NCBI GenBank assembly: GCA_038380795.1
Contig: CM076259.1
Coordinates: 29,184,977 to 29,248,976, forward strand
Reading direction: 5' to 3'
Length of the DNA stretch: 64,000 nucleotides
Origin: Pyrocephalus nanus
Taxonomy: Eukaryota > Chordata > Aves > Passeriformes > Tyrannidae
The notes under the pieces were generated by a model. It ran no database searches, was not told the DNA's origin, and saw nothing but the letters and a program-made list of their open reading frames with translations. Made by a program: the position numbers and the translations under genes. The number at the start of each line of letters is the position of its first letter. Within the stretch, counting starts at the first letter, position 1. This document shows positions 38,733 through 50,771 of the stretch, piece after piece.

Positions 38733-41700
38733 CCTTTTCTGGAAGCAGAGTTCCCCTAGCCTCACACACTTCCTGCTGTAGATGCAGGGCTCGTGTGTAT
38801 CCACACCACTTCCTACAGCCCGCTGACCCACAGGCCGGTGGGACAGCACAGGGTCACATACACACACTGCAGCTGTGCCTCTGTACCTGCTGCAGCCCTG
38901 ACTGCCACGAGTGCAGGCCACCCACGGCATCCACGGTGAGGCTGCTCTCTTACAGACAGATGCTGCAAAGTTGCAGAACAGCCTGATGTCGACTGCCACT
39001 TCCTTCCCATTTCTCTGTTTTCCCTCTGTTGCCCTGTTTCTTCCAAATTTGGTTTTCAGACTGATATTTCTCTGTCTCAGAAGCCTTTTTTTAATTCTCC
39101 AATTACTGTTAACCTGGTGGTCCTCTTATTCTATTACAGCAGCTCTGCTTCAATGGAGGGGAGATGGTCTTTATCTTAGTTCCCTAGAGAGCAGTCACAG
39201 AGCCAAGAGTTGCACTTGCAGTTGCATTTGCTATGCAGAGATGGCACTGTTTGGTCAGGAAAGCCTGGGCAGATGATGTTTCCTGGGGGAAACAGAAGTG
39301 AGGACAGAGGGAAGGGGTTGAGAAAAAGTGAGATCCGTGGTGGCATATGGTCTGCATCAGGACATGAAGGCAATTCAGTAGGCAGTGAACTGCTGGAAGG
39401 GACTTCATGTGCAGCAGCAGCCCTTGCAGCCTCTTCTGCAGCATGACCTGGCCTGGGCAGGCATGCCCTAGCAGGGACCATGGAGGATTTGGCATTCAAG
39501 GCCCAGAGTGCATTGCTTTTCCCATGGGAGCAAGTCCAGAGGGAGAGCCACGGAGATGGAGGCAAAGGGAAAGGAGGCAGAGGGCTGGAGCACCTCTCCT
39601 TTAAAGAAAGCCTGCGGCATTTGTACAGCCTGGGGAAGTAAAGATTCCAAGGTGACCTTAGAGCAGCCTTCCAGTCCCTAAAGGAGGCTTACAGCAAGGC
39701 TGCAGAGGCACCTTTCACAAGGCCATGTTGTGATGCCACAAGGGTTCCTGGCTGTAAACTGAGCGAGGGTAGGTTAGATTAGATTCCAGGAAGAAATTCT
39801 CTACTGTGACGTTGGTGAAGCACTGGCACAGGTTTCCCAGAGGAGCTGTGGATGCCCAATCCCTGCAAGTGTTCAAGGCCAGGCTGGATGGGGCTTTGAG
39901 CAACCTGCTCAAGTGGAAGGCCTCCCTGTTGAAGACCCAGGGCTTAAAACTAGATGATCTATAAGGGTCCTGTCCAACACAAACCATTCCACAATTCAAG
40001 GATTATACCCCTGCAGATTAGAGATGGAAAGAGAGAAAGAGAGATCTATACACACTGCACAGAGACTTTTTTCATTGGTCTAATACTGTATTTCTCTTGC
40101 ATAAGATGTCAGACTTTGTTCAGCAAAATCAGGACAAGTGCAGGACATTCTTTGTGTGACTCAACAGAAAGCAGAGACTTCTGCTCAAGCAGACAAAGGA
40201 ACTTGCAGCTCAGGACATCTGTCTTCCATTCCTGTGTCTTCTTCCTGGAGAACTCCATGTCTTTTCTGCCAGTGGCCACTGGACCCACTCGGAGAGAAGA
40301 GGACACAAGAACACAGGACCTGCTTTGATGACCCTCAGCCTTCATGTGTTCCCTCAGCCCCTCCGTGCACTGGAGATGCTGGACAAAGGGTCATATCACT
40401 TCCACTCCCGTTATCCCACCCAGCACAGTGAAGATGCAGGCTTCAGGGCTCCCCACCCCTCCCAGCACAGCCCAGCACCAGTCCCAGCTCACTGCTCATC
40501 TCTCAGTTTTACTAAGGATGAGGGTATTTCCACCACACAGTTACGGCAGCAGCTTCACAAATCCGACAATGCGTCTGACATCTGACATTATTCCAGTTTT
40601 TGGGTATTTCTGAATCTCTATGTATTGCAACGCAATCCTCATCCTTGTTACCACTTGGTTCATTTCTCTGCCAGAACCTGAGAGAGAGACAGGCATGTCA
40701 CTCCCCAGCTTTCATCATAAAACACTGCTGGAAAAGGCCACAGAGGGATGCAGGACTTGAAGGGGAGAGACAAAGATTCCCACTGCTGATTCATGGACAG
40801 AAGCAATACCCTTCCTCCCTCTCTGATATCCCACTGGCACCAGTGTCACATGGGAACCTGCCTTCTTCCTCCAGCCTTCCAACACAGAAGGGTCCTCATC
40901 CTTCCTTCTGGGGGGAACTGATCACCAGCACTCAACCCATCAGCTTCACACCCAGCAGAGACATGTGTCTGTCTCCAGGGCAAGTTTGTGATCCCTCCCT
41001 CTCACACACCAACAACACCCTCACATCTCCCCTTCTTTCTTGTACTACCAGGAGCACACCAATCACTCTCCATCCAGGGATACTCACGTTGCTGTCACAT
41101 TATAGGGAGTCTTGTCCACCCACTGCCACTGATGCATAGTCTCTGCTCGCAGACCAATGTAGAAATCCTCTCCCCTTGAAGCTTGTTTTATCTGCTCAGA
41201 GAGGAAAACCTAGAAATGAGGGAGAGTGCAATGTCTGTGAGATGCAGGATTGATCAGAAGGAGGCATCAGGAGTCCCTATGGGGTAGGGATGGTGGCAGA
41301 GGGAAGCCAGTCCAGCAGAGTGGACAGGACATTCCCTCTCCCCTGCAGGACAAGGAGGAGCTCTGAGCCCCCTCCAGGGCCCAGCACTGTGTCTGTGGTT
41401 GCTCTACCCCTCTCTCAGCCCTGTGCATGTACCTGCTCTTCCTCACTGTTGATCACCACCAGGTGGGAGCCCATCCCAGTGCAGTTCTGCTCACTCTCAG
41501 CCCAGGACATCTTATCAAGGGACAGAAAATAGCAGCTGTTTTGAAACCTTTTCCAGCCCTTTGGGCAGCACATCCAGCCTTGGCCTGTATGGGGAGAGAA
41601 TATAGGAATTAATGCAATGAATGCTAGCAACAAGAGACATGGTGATTGCAAAGGTCCAAGTTCTCCAGGGACAGTGCTTGTGTTCTCCTAAGTCACTTTT

Positions 41701-42625
41701 CCTGACAGAAAGTGCTTGAAAAACAAGGAGAGTAGAGACTTTCCTTCCCATTGCTTTGGGGTTTGACCAGTGAGGTTTGTGTACACAAAATCCTGGTAAT
41801 CTCCTTGCAGGTCTTCATAAAATTATTTGAGTGGTCTGGTTTGACTCCTCTGCTTCAAGTCAGTCTCCTTTAGGCCTTTAGCCCCAGGAAACAGGGGATA
41901 TTGCTTCTTTCCCTGACTGGAGCTGCCCTTTTATTACTGCTCCATTGTTAACCTCCCCTGGGCCACTCTCTGCTGTCCCCTTTGTCTGGTCAGAGTTCAC
42001 AGCCACGCTGCTCTCCAGGACATCATTAACACGGCCCTCTCCTCCCCCTAAGCTCTTAGCAGGAAACCCTTTTTCTCCCTGCTTCCCTCCTCTGCAGTCT
42101 GCCTCTCCCCGGTCTGCTCCTGCTGCCACTTTGTGTCAGAGCAGCATTCACTGTCCCCATCCCAAAGACCTCCTGTACCCCTGCCAGCCCTACTGACCTT
42201 TGTTTTCTGACACCGCTGAGTTGCACTCCCACGCTGTGAATTTCTCCTGCAGGGCTGTGGGCTGCTTGCTGCTGTGGGAGAAGGGAGCCACTGGAAAGGG
42301 AGAGGAAAGGTGGCAGCATTACCTCTTCCTCCTGGCTCCTCACACAGCGTCTCTGGCCTTCACTCCTCTTCCATCATTTCCACACCAAGCACTGTCCCAG
42401 CCATCTCCTCTCCTGGCCCAAACAACTGGCGTGGCTTCCTTCCCAGCCACAAAGAGACAATCTTGCTTCTCAATTCTCACACAGCAGAAGGAACACTGCA
42501 AGGACACACCCTGAGGACATGCCACACACTGAGTGCATAGGACTTCATAGCCCCCAGTTTCTGGGAATAACACAGTGTTGGTGAATGGTTACATCCAGAA
42601 CCTGAAGGACTTCTTCAGTACCTAC
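38733..42625. repeat. D-type segmental repeat, copy in gene C
   Basis: Matches 32255-36438 and 47103-50771. It lacks about 240 bases present in B and D (equivalent to 36110-36358), where GAGTGCA is joined directly to TAGGACTTC near 42533-42540. Confidence 0.88.
39580..40010 (+). mobile_element. CR1 fragment in D-type repeat (gene C copy)
   Basis: Duplicated copy of the CR1 at 33195-33625, with a few substitutions. Confidence 0.85.
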
Positions 42626-45132
42626 CCCTTCGCTTCCCGTCATGAGGATGTTGAAGACCCCAGTGAGGTCTCCCTTCAGTCTCCTCTTCTCCAGGACGAA
42701 CAGATCAAGTGAACTCAGCCACTCCTCGTAAGGTTTTTCCCCCAGACCCTTCACCCTCCTTGTGACCCTCCTTTGGACACTCTCTAATAGCTGAATGTCT
42801 TTTTTATATTTTTTATATTGTGGTGCCCAAAAGTGCACACAGGACTCAAGGAGAGGCCTCATAGTGGCCTCGATGCCTGATGATGAACGAATTCCTGTAA
42901 TGGAAGAAGGCTCAGAGGAGATGGTCAAGGACGATGACTGACCACCCCTGATGCAAGTAAAGGTGACCTTACAACTACACAAAGGGGGATGATACATTGC
43001 CTTTGTTTTGGTTCAGCTGAGCGAAATGACCAGCTGAGTAATTGTACATCCCTCTAAAGATCACAAAGAGGGTGGTATCTTCCTAAGATAGCCAGAGCAG
43101 CATGGGATGAGTGAATATGTGTATATGAATGCAAATTATGTCTATAAATATGTGAATATGAGCAAATTATGAAAGAGTGTAAAAAATCAAATTATTAACA
43201 GAAACCTACTTGAGGAAAGCACTGGGCCTGAGCTGGCTTTAACTCACACAGTTTGTCTTGGTCACTGGGGACACTGGATGCCTTAATGTTGAGCATATTA
43301 TACAACTGTGTTCAGTTTTGGGCCCAGCAGAACAGGAAAGACATTGAGGTGCTGAGTGTGTCCTGAGAAGGACACTGGAGCTTGTTTGGAGCACAAGTCC
43401 TGTGAGAAGCAGCTCTGGGAGCTGGGGACTTATGGATACCCTTGGGCTTCCCCATGGGAGCATGGGTGGTTGACTGTGATGTTTGTGTGAACAGGCAGGG
43501 AGACAGCACAGGGAATGGAGCTGGATTCATCCAGGATGAAGCAGTTTCAGCTAGATTAGTGAACCAGACTAACTAACAGTTGAGGGCTTGTGTGAGCAGA
43601 AGAGTAGAAAAGTTAGTCAAATGCAGGTATGGAACAACCCACCCTCTTCCACTGGACCAGAACAGGTTTTCATGGCATCCTAAGTAAAACTGTGCAATAC
43701 AGAATCTTCTTCCCTCGAATCCACGTCTTCCTTCCTTAAAATCATCTAGTTCTAACTGACAGTGACATTCCCAACCTCAAAGACTGAGTGACATCAGAGT
43801 AAATGTTGGTGAAGTTCTTTGTGTTGCTTACGAGGGTCCCAACATCACTCACTTTTGTCTGCAGAAACGTTGGGAACACAGTGCCACTCTGTAGAGTTCT
43901 GGAGCAGAGTCTTGTACTGGCCATAGCCTCCATGAAGTAAAACAACTGGGAAGAGAGGAACGAGAAGGAAAGTGCTACTGTCACCCTTTCCTCCTCATTC
44001 ATAGGCAACCTGTCCCATCCTCCATCTTCTGGCTTAGAGCCCCCACAGAGACTCTGTTATGTGACCAAGCTCTGAAATCTGTATTGAACAAGGAGGTGAG
44101 AAACAGCGCGCCATTCCTCCCACTGCCAGTCACCCCTCCCTCAGATGAACTTGTCTCACCTCTGCTGGCTGAGAGACTCATTTTCCCAGCTGACAAAAAA
44201 AACAGCTTGGACATTCCTCTGGGATGGAGTCAGGAAAGGGACAAAGAAATCATGGGATAGGCTTAATAAAGGTGGAAAGGGTTCCTTGAATCCTAGGGGA
44301 AGTAAAAGACCCTGGAACCCACCAAGGCAGATGATCACAAAGGCAGTTTTGATGACAAGGACTGAAATAAGGCAGACCCAGGGGTTCAGCCAGGAGCAGC
44401 TTCTCTCTTCTGCTGGGGCTGAAAAACACAAAGCAAGAGTGGGAATCCCCCAGACCAGAGTCAGGGGCACCATAACCCAGGTGACTCTGTATCCCAGCAG
44501 CCTGCTGGTACCCTTGTTCCAAGGACTGGGGAGTCTCACAGGTGCTGTAAGCAGGTCCTGCTGCCTGTCAATAGCCATGGGTCAGACCCACAGAGCAGAG
44601 TAACACAGGGGCTGCCTTGAAGCTGCTTTATTGTTTTGCTGGTTGTCACAAGACCTGCCTCTACTCTGTCCAAACTGCACTCCGATTGTTTCTAAAGGGA
44701 AAACAGGCACCTAGAAGCTCTTGGGACAGCCCTTGCTTGGTTTTCCTTAGAGACACCAGAGATGGAAGAAGAGACCTGTGCTCAACTTGATGCAGACTGT
44801 TTTACCAGGATAAAGACAGCACTCTTCAGTCCCACTGTTTACAGAACAAAACACTGAAATGAATGGCAGACCATAGTCTACCTGGACTTTTATTCCCCCT
44901 GGCTCTAGGAAAAAGGTCATTCTCCCAGCCCAGGCACTCCCCAGTTCCCTCATCTGTTGCATTGCCCTTGACCTAAGCCCCTTCTCCTGCTCTGAGGACA
45001 GCCACCATACCATGCCCATTATCCATCCCAGCTCCATATTTCCCCCACCTCTTCCATCTTCTACAGGAGGACAGAAAGGAAGGGTATGTGGTTACCTGCA
45101 GTTCCAGGACTGACTCCCCCTTGGCAATTCAT
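40512..45132 (-). CDS. gene C: CLEC4-type lectin receptor, activating type, C-terminal extension and two stalk exons
   Basis: Exons on the - strand: 45096-45132 (ATG), 44323-44418, 42198-42290, 41433-41584, 41088-41209 and 40512-40677 (TAG). They give 221 residues. A further in-phase stalk exon lies at 43853-43945; if included, the protein is 252 residues. The tail and Lys36 membrane exon match A. The type 2 stalk and first lectin exon match B and D. Lectin exon 2 differs at about ten residues ([12 protein letters not shown] versus [12 protein letters not shown]). The last exon carries EPS, WNN and an additional cysteine (CQTHCRICE). The stop used by B and D is TGG here, so the frame runs seven codons further to TAG (ends [10 protein letters not shown]). 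Otherwise intact. Predicted activating type II receptor. Confidence 0.86.
42655..42875 (-). mobile_element. CR1 fragment in gene C intron
   Basis: Read on the - strand it gives a CR1-like 3' segment: GAGAGTGTCCAAAGGAGGGT and CTGGAGAAGAGGAGACTGAA. It is absent from the matching place in genes B and D, so it was inserted after or during formation of C. Confidence 0.75.
43300..43440 (+). mobile_element. CR1 fragment in gene C intron, + strand
   Basis: TTCAGTTTTGGGCCCAGCAG, GAAAGACATTGAGGTGCTGA and GAGCAGCTCTGGGAGCTGGG-like sequence resemble the CR1 stretch just before the 3' end. Diverged. Confidence 0.55.
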
Positions 45133-45750
45133 TCTCTCCACCAGTGTGAAAACAGAGTTCACTCTTCTCCAAGAGCCCGCATTACCAATGTGACCCCAAA
45201 CGCAGCCTTCCTACTACCCAGGGCAGCTCCCACACTGGTGAGGAGCCTTCACAGTGTCTAATCTGGTGTGCAGGAAAAAGCCATATCCTGGGTGTTCCCC
45301 ACAGCACATGGAGATTGGGGCACTGTCATCATTTCCCTGCCAGGACATTTCACAAGATGCTCCTTGCAACACAGAATCTCACAGAGACAAAAGGAAACAG
45401 ATGAAGAGTAGCATCATTCCAGCTCAAACAATCTCCAATGCAGATACACAAGTGGTTTCACAGGACATAGTGTTGTCCTTCCCTCTTTGGTACTTGCTCT
45501 TTCCCCCTTCAGTGAGAGTGTGTGTGAAAACACATATACTGGTATGTATATTGTGTGTTTACTGGCAAAGCACTAAACCCACTGGCAACGCCCTGCAAAA
45601 GGGAGCCAATATGCAAGAAAGCATATTTGTGAGTCAGTCTGGGCAGTGCCTATATAAAGCCCAAGCCCAGTAACCCAGAGAACAACAAAGAACTTGACAA
45701 CATTATTTTTAACTAACTGCTCAGGAAAAGAGGATGGAGCTTTGAGCAGA
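43530..45750. repeat. A-type segmental repeat, copy in gene C
   Basis: Nearly base-for-base match to 29435-31650, including the stalk 1 exon, the membrane exon and exon 1. The two diverge around 45500, then match again to about 45750. Confidence 0.85.
43853..43945 (-). other. extra in-phase stalk exon (type 1) inside gene C
   Basis: 93 bases with a TCTTCCCAG acceptor and a GTGAGT donor, phase 1 at both ends, with coding sequence identical to the gene A stalk exon at 29758-29850. It contains [10 protein letters not shown], so it has a cysteine at the same stalk position as FTAWEC in the type 2 exon. It sits between the membrane exon and the type 2 stalk exon of gene C. It could be used instead of the type 2 exon, together with it, or not at all. 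Confidence 0.7.
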
Positions 45751-47102
45751 GGGGCCAACACAGCAGAGAGTAAGCCAACATGGAAATAAACTCTTGAAGA
45801 AGTGTCTAAAATGACGCTTTGTGGTGATTAGCTTGTATGACTTCAGACTAAAGAGGTAACTTGTGCTGTTGTGCTCACAGCCAGAGCACTGGGCTTAGTC
45901 AGAGCTAGAGGGGAATGGGAAGAGTCAAAGTAAGAAAAATAGTGTAAAGAAGTATGTTCAGTAAGACCTGTGTGGAAAGATGAAGTTTGGCACTGGGAAA
46001 AAGCCAATGAGAGAGAAGCATCTCAGCCCCAAAGACTCTGAAGTGCACAGTGGCCATGTTCCCTCCACAGGACACCAAAGAACATTAACTCAAATGGTAG
46101 CAGGGAAGGATTTTGTTCTCCTTGAGATACACATCTGGACAGTGAAGCTGGAGAGCACCAGGACATCAGGAAGGGGAAGGGAGGCTCTTTGCAGCACTGT
46201 ACTTCTCCAAGTCCCTGATACTACCACAGTGGTCTGCTGACCACTCACAGCTGTCTCACAGCTGTCTGTGACACTTCTTCACACCCTCCTGCATTACTGA
46301 CTGTATTCTGTGGAATGAAGTCAAATCCCTGCAAGTATCAATCCTGTAGGAGTGGAAATACCCCTGTCAGTCACTGGGGGTGGCTAGATTTAAAAAAGAA
46401 TTCCAGTCTCTTCCCCGCCTGTCAGAAAAGCAACAACATCAGGCATTTATGTACCCCAGGAAACACATCAGTGAAAACAGAGCAGGAGCCCAGGTGTCCA
46501 AGCCAGCTCCCAGGCAGACCATGGAATCTGAGAGGCACCTTCTAGGAAGTTCAGAAATCTTGGCCAGCTACCACAGCAATCTTTTTCTCCTTGTGCCTGT
46601 CATGAGACCAAGTACAGGAAAGCCCAGGAGGTGCAGGGGCCAGCCATGGAAAGACTGAACAACTAAGCTTTATTGCAGAAGAGGTCCATATTGTATACCT
46701 GTAAACATACGTTCTTCCTGCTGGCAGGCTTTCATCCTGCTGGCAGCCAGGCAGGGGAACAGGCTGCTCTTTGAGTTGGTGCCAGTGCTTTCTGCCTGTG
46801 TTGACCTGTGTGATTGCTTACACGTGTACATCCTTTTTCTCCCGTATGCATCTCTCTGTGTACACACTGTACACACCCTCAGTCTCACTACTGTCTGGAG
46901 AGGCACATGTGGAGCTCCCACAAACTGCTGTTCACAGAGCTACTGTTGATTGTCTTGGGAAGCCAAATCTCCTGGTCACCTTGTCTCCACTGTGAGTTCT
47001 CCTCTCTCTTTGGGACACAGAGAGAGCATTCTCTGTCACAGTAAGGACAGGGTCACACAAACAGGAGTTGCACATCCAGTTGCACTCCATGTGAGGAGCT
47101 CA
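45751..47102. other. unique spacer between genes C and D
   Basis: Not shared with the other repeat units. No lectin exon or other gene is recognisable. Confidence 0.55.
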
Positions 47103-50100
47103 CACTGTTTGGTCAGGAAAGCCTGGGCAGATGATGTTTCCTGGGGCAAACAAAAGTGAGGACAGAGGGAAGGGGTTGAGAAAAAGTGAGATCCATGGTG
47201 GCATATGGTCTGCATCAGGACATGAAGGCAATTCAGTAGGCAATGAACTGCTGGAAGGGACTTCATGTGCAGCAGCAGCCCTGCCCTGCCCCTTGCAGCC
47301 TCTTCTGCAACATGACCTGGCCTGGGCAGGCATGCCCTAGCAGGGACCATGGAGGATTTGGCCTTCCACGAATGCTGCTGCATCAGGTGAGCTTGGGATC
47401 ACCTCTGACTTGGGAAGAGGACTTCTTCCTCCACGTGGCACTCAAGGCCCAGAGTGCATTGCTGTTCCCATGGGAGCAAGTCCAGAGGGAGAGCCACGGA
47501 GATGGAGGCAAAGGGAAAGGAGGCAGAGGGCTGGAGCACCTCTCCTTTAAAGAAAGCCTGCGGCATTTGTACAGCCTGGGGAAGTGAAGACTCCAAGGTG
47601 ACCTTAGAGCAGCCTTCCAGTCCCTAAAGGAGGCTTACAGCAAGGCTGCAGAGGCACCTTTCACAAGGCCGTGTCGTGATGCCACAAGGGTTCCTGGCTG
47701 TAAACTGAGCAAGGGTAGGTTAGATTAGATTCCAGGAAGAAATTCTCTACTGTGACGTTGGTGAAGCACTGGCACAGGTTTCCCAGAGGAGCTGTGGATG
47801 CCCAATCCCTGCAAGTGTTCAAGGCCAGGCTGGATGGGGCTTTGAGCAACCTGCTCAAGTGGAAGGCCTCCCTGTTGAAGACCCAGGGCTTGAAACTAGA
47901 TGATCTATAAGGGTCCTGTCCAACACAAACCATTCCACAATTCAAGGATTATACCCCTGCAGATTAGAGATGGAAAGAGAGAAAGAGAGATCTATACACA
48001 CTGCACAGAGACTTTTTTCATTGGTCTAATACTGTATTTCTCTTGCATACGATTTGTTCAGCAAAACCAGGGCAAGTGCAGGACATTCTGTGTGACTCAA
48101 CAGAAAGCAGAGACTTCTGCTCAAGCAGACAAAGGAACTTGCAGCTCAGGACATCTGTCTTCCATTCCTGTGTCTTCTTCCTGGAGAACTCCATGTCTTT
48201 TCTGCCAGTGGCCACTGGACCCACTCAGAGAGAAGAGGACACAAGAACACAGGACCTGCTTTGATGACCCTCAGCCTTCATGTGTTCCCTCAGCCCCTCC
48301 GTGCACTGGAGATGCTGGACAAAGGGTCATATCACTTCCACTCCCGTTATCCCACCCAGCACAGTGAAAATGCAGGCTTCAGGGCTCCCCACCCCTCCCA
48401 GCACAGCCCAGCACCAGTCCCAGCTCACTGCTCATCACTCAGATTTACTAAGGATGAGGGTATCTTCATCACACAGTGACGGCAGCAGCTTCACAAATCC
48501 AATAATGATTGTGACATCTGACATTATTCCAGTTGTTGGGTATTTCTGAATCCCTATGCATTACAACACACTTCTCATTATCATCCTCACTTGGTTCATC
48601 TGTTCGCCAGAACCTGAGAGAGAGACAGGCATGTCACTCCCCAGCTTTCATCATAAAACACTGCTGGAAAAGGCCACAGAGGGATGCAGGACTTGAAGGG
48701 GAGAGACAAAGATTCCCACTGCTGATTCATGGACAGAAGCAATACCCTTCCTCCCTCTCTGATATCCCACTGGCACCAGTGTCACATGGGAACCTGCCTT
48801 CTTCCTCCAGCCTTCCAACACAGAAGGGCCCTCATCCTTCCTTCTGGGGGGAACTGATCACCAGCACTCAACCCATCAGCTTCACACCCAGCAGAGACAT
48901 GTGTCTGTCTCCAGGGCAAGTTTGTGATCCCTCCCTCTCACACACCAACAATACCCTCACATCTCCCCTTCTTTCTTGTACTACCAGGAGCCACACCAAT
49001 CACTCTCCATCCAGGGATACTCACGCTGCTGTCACATTATAGGGAGTCTTGTCCACCCACTGCCACTGATCCTTAATCTCTGCTCTCAGACCGATGTAGA
49101 AATTCGGCCTTCTTGTACCTTGTTTTATCTGCCCAGACAGGAAAACCTGGAAATGAGGGAGAGTGCAATGTCTGTGAGATGCAGGATTGATCAGAGGGAG
49201 ACATCAGGAGTCCCTATGGGGTAGGGATGGTGGCACACAGAACCCAGTGCAGGACAAGGAGGAGCTCTGAGCCCCCTCCAGGGCCCAGCACTGTGTCTGT
49301 GGTTGCTCTACCCCTCTCTCAGCCCTGTGCATGTACCTGCTCTTCCTCACTGTTGATCACCACCAGGTGGGAGCCCATCCCAGTGCAGTTCTGCTCACTC
49401 TCAGCCCAGGACATCATATCAAGGGACAGAAAATAGCAGCTGTTTTGAAACCTTTTCCAGCCCTTTGGGCAGCACATCCAGCCTTGGCCTGTGTGGGGAG
49501 AGAACACAGAAATTAATGCAATGAATGCTAGCAACAAGAGACATGGTGATTGCAAAGGTCCAAGTTCTCCAGGGACAGTGCTTGTGTTCTCCTAAGTCAC
49601 TTTTCCTGACAGAAAGTGCTTGAAAAACAAGGAGAGTAGAGACATTCCTTCCCATTGCTTTGGGGTTTGACCAGTGAGGTTTGTGTACACAAAATCCTGG
49701 TAATCTCCTTGCAGGTCTTCATAAAATTATTTGAGTGGTCTGGTTTGACTCCTCTGCTTCAAGTCAGTCTCCTTTAGGCCTTTAGCCCCAGGAAACAGGG
49801 GATATTGCTTCTTTCCCTGACTGGAGCTGCCCTTTTATTACTGCTCCATTGTTAACCTCCCCTGGGCCACTCTCTGCTGTCCCCTTTGTCTGGTCAGAGT
49901 TCACAGCCACGCTGCTCTCCAGGACATCATTAACACGGCCCTCTTCTCCCCCTAAGCTCTTAGCAGGAAACCCTTTTTCTCCCTGCTTCCCTCCTCTGCA
50001 GTCTGCCTCTCCCCGGTCTGCTCCTGCTGCCACTTTGTGTCAGAGCAGCATTCACTGTCCCCATCCCAAAGACCTCCTGTACCCCTGCCAGCCCTACTGA

Positions 50101-50771
50101 CCTTTGTTTTCTGACACCGCTGAGTTGCACTCCCACGCTGTGAATTTCTCCTGCAGGGCTGTGGGCTGCTTGCTGCTGTGGGAGAAGGGAGCCACTGGAA
50201 AGGGAGAGGAAAGGTGGCAGCATTACCTCTTCCTCCTGGCTCCTCACACAGCGTCTCTGGCCTTCACTCCTCTTCCATCATTTCCACACCAAGCACTGTC
50301 CCAGCCATCTCCTCTCCTGGCCCAAACAACTGGCGTGGCTGCCTTCCCAGCCACAAAGAGACAATCTTGCTTCTCAATTCTCACACAGCAGAAGGAACAC
50401 TGCAAGGACACACCCTGAGGACATGCCACACACTGAGTGCAGCACTGAGTGCACCCAACCACAGCCACTCTACCATCAACACACCAACAGCCAAGCTGCC
50501 AGTCTAAACCTCTGTACAATCAGTGAATAAAAAGCAGCTCTTCAGGGTCACACTATCACTGCCTAAAGTACATATCAACAGTAATTTGGAGGAGTAGCAC
50601 ATCAGATGGGCCTGTTCCATCAGCAACAGATAGTGCAGGTGATGGTAATCATATACAGGTGGATCTGCTGAAACCAGGGCGGAGGGTAAACTCATAGGAC
50701 TTCCTATCCCCCAGTTTCTGGGGAATAACACAGTGTTGGTGAATGGTCACATCCAGAGCCTGAAGGACTTA
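47103..50771. repeat. D-type segmental repeat, copy in gene D
   Basis: Almost identical to 32772-36438. It spans the 3' flank, CR1 copy, lectin exons and type 2 stalk exon of gene D. The left boundary begins at CACTGTTTGGTCAGG, next to unique DNA. Confidence 0.88.
47525..47955 (+). mobile_element. CR1 fragment in D-type repeat (gene D copy)
   Basis: Duplicated copy of the CR1 at 33195-33625, practically identical. Confidence 0.85.

Noticed and set aside
45640..45665. TATATAAA-like sequence near 45650, upstream of gene C
   Set aside because: It is about 520 bases from the start codon, and the matching place upstream of gene A lacks the TATA string, so it is not a convincing shared promoter.
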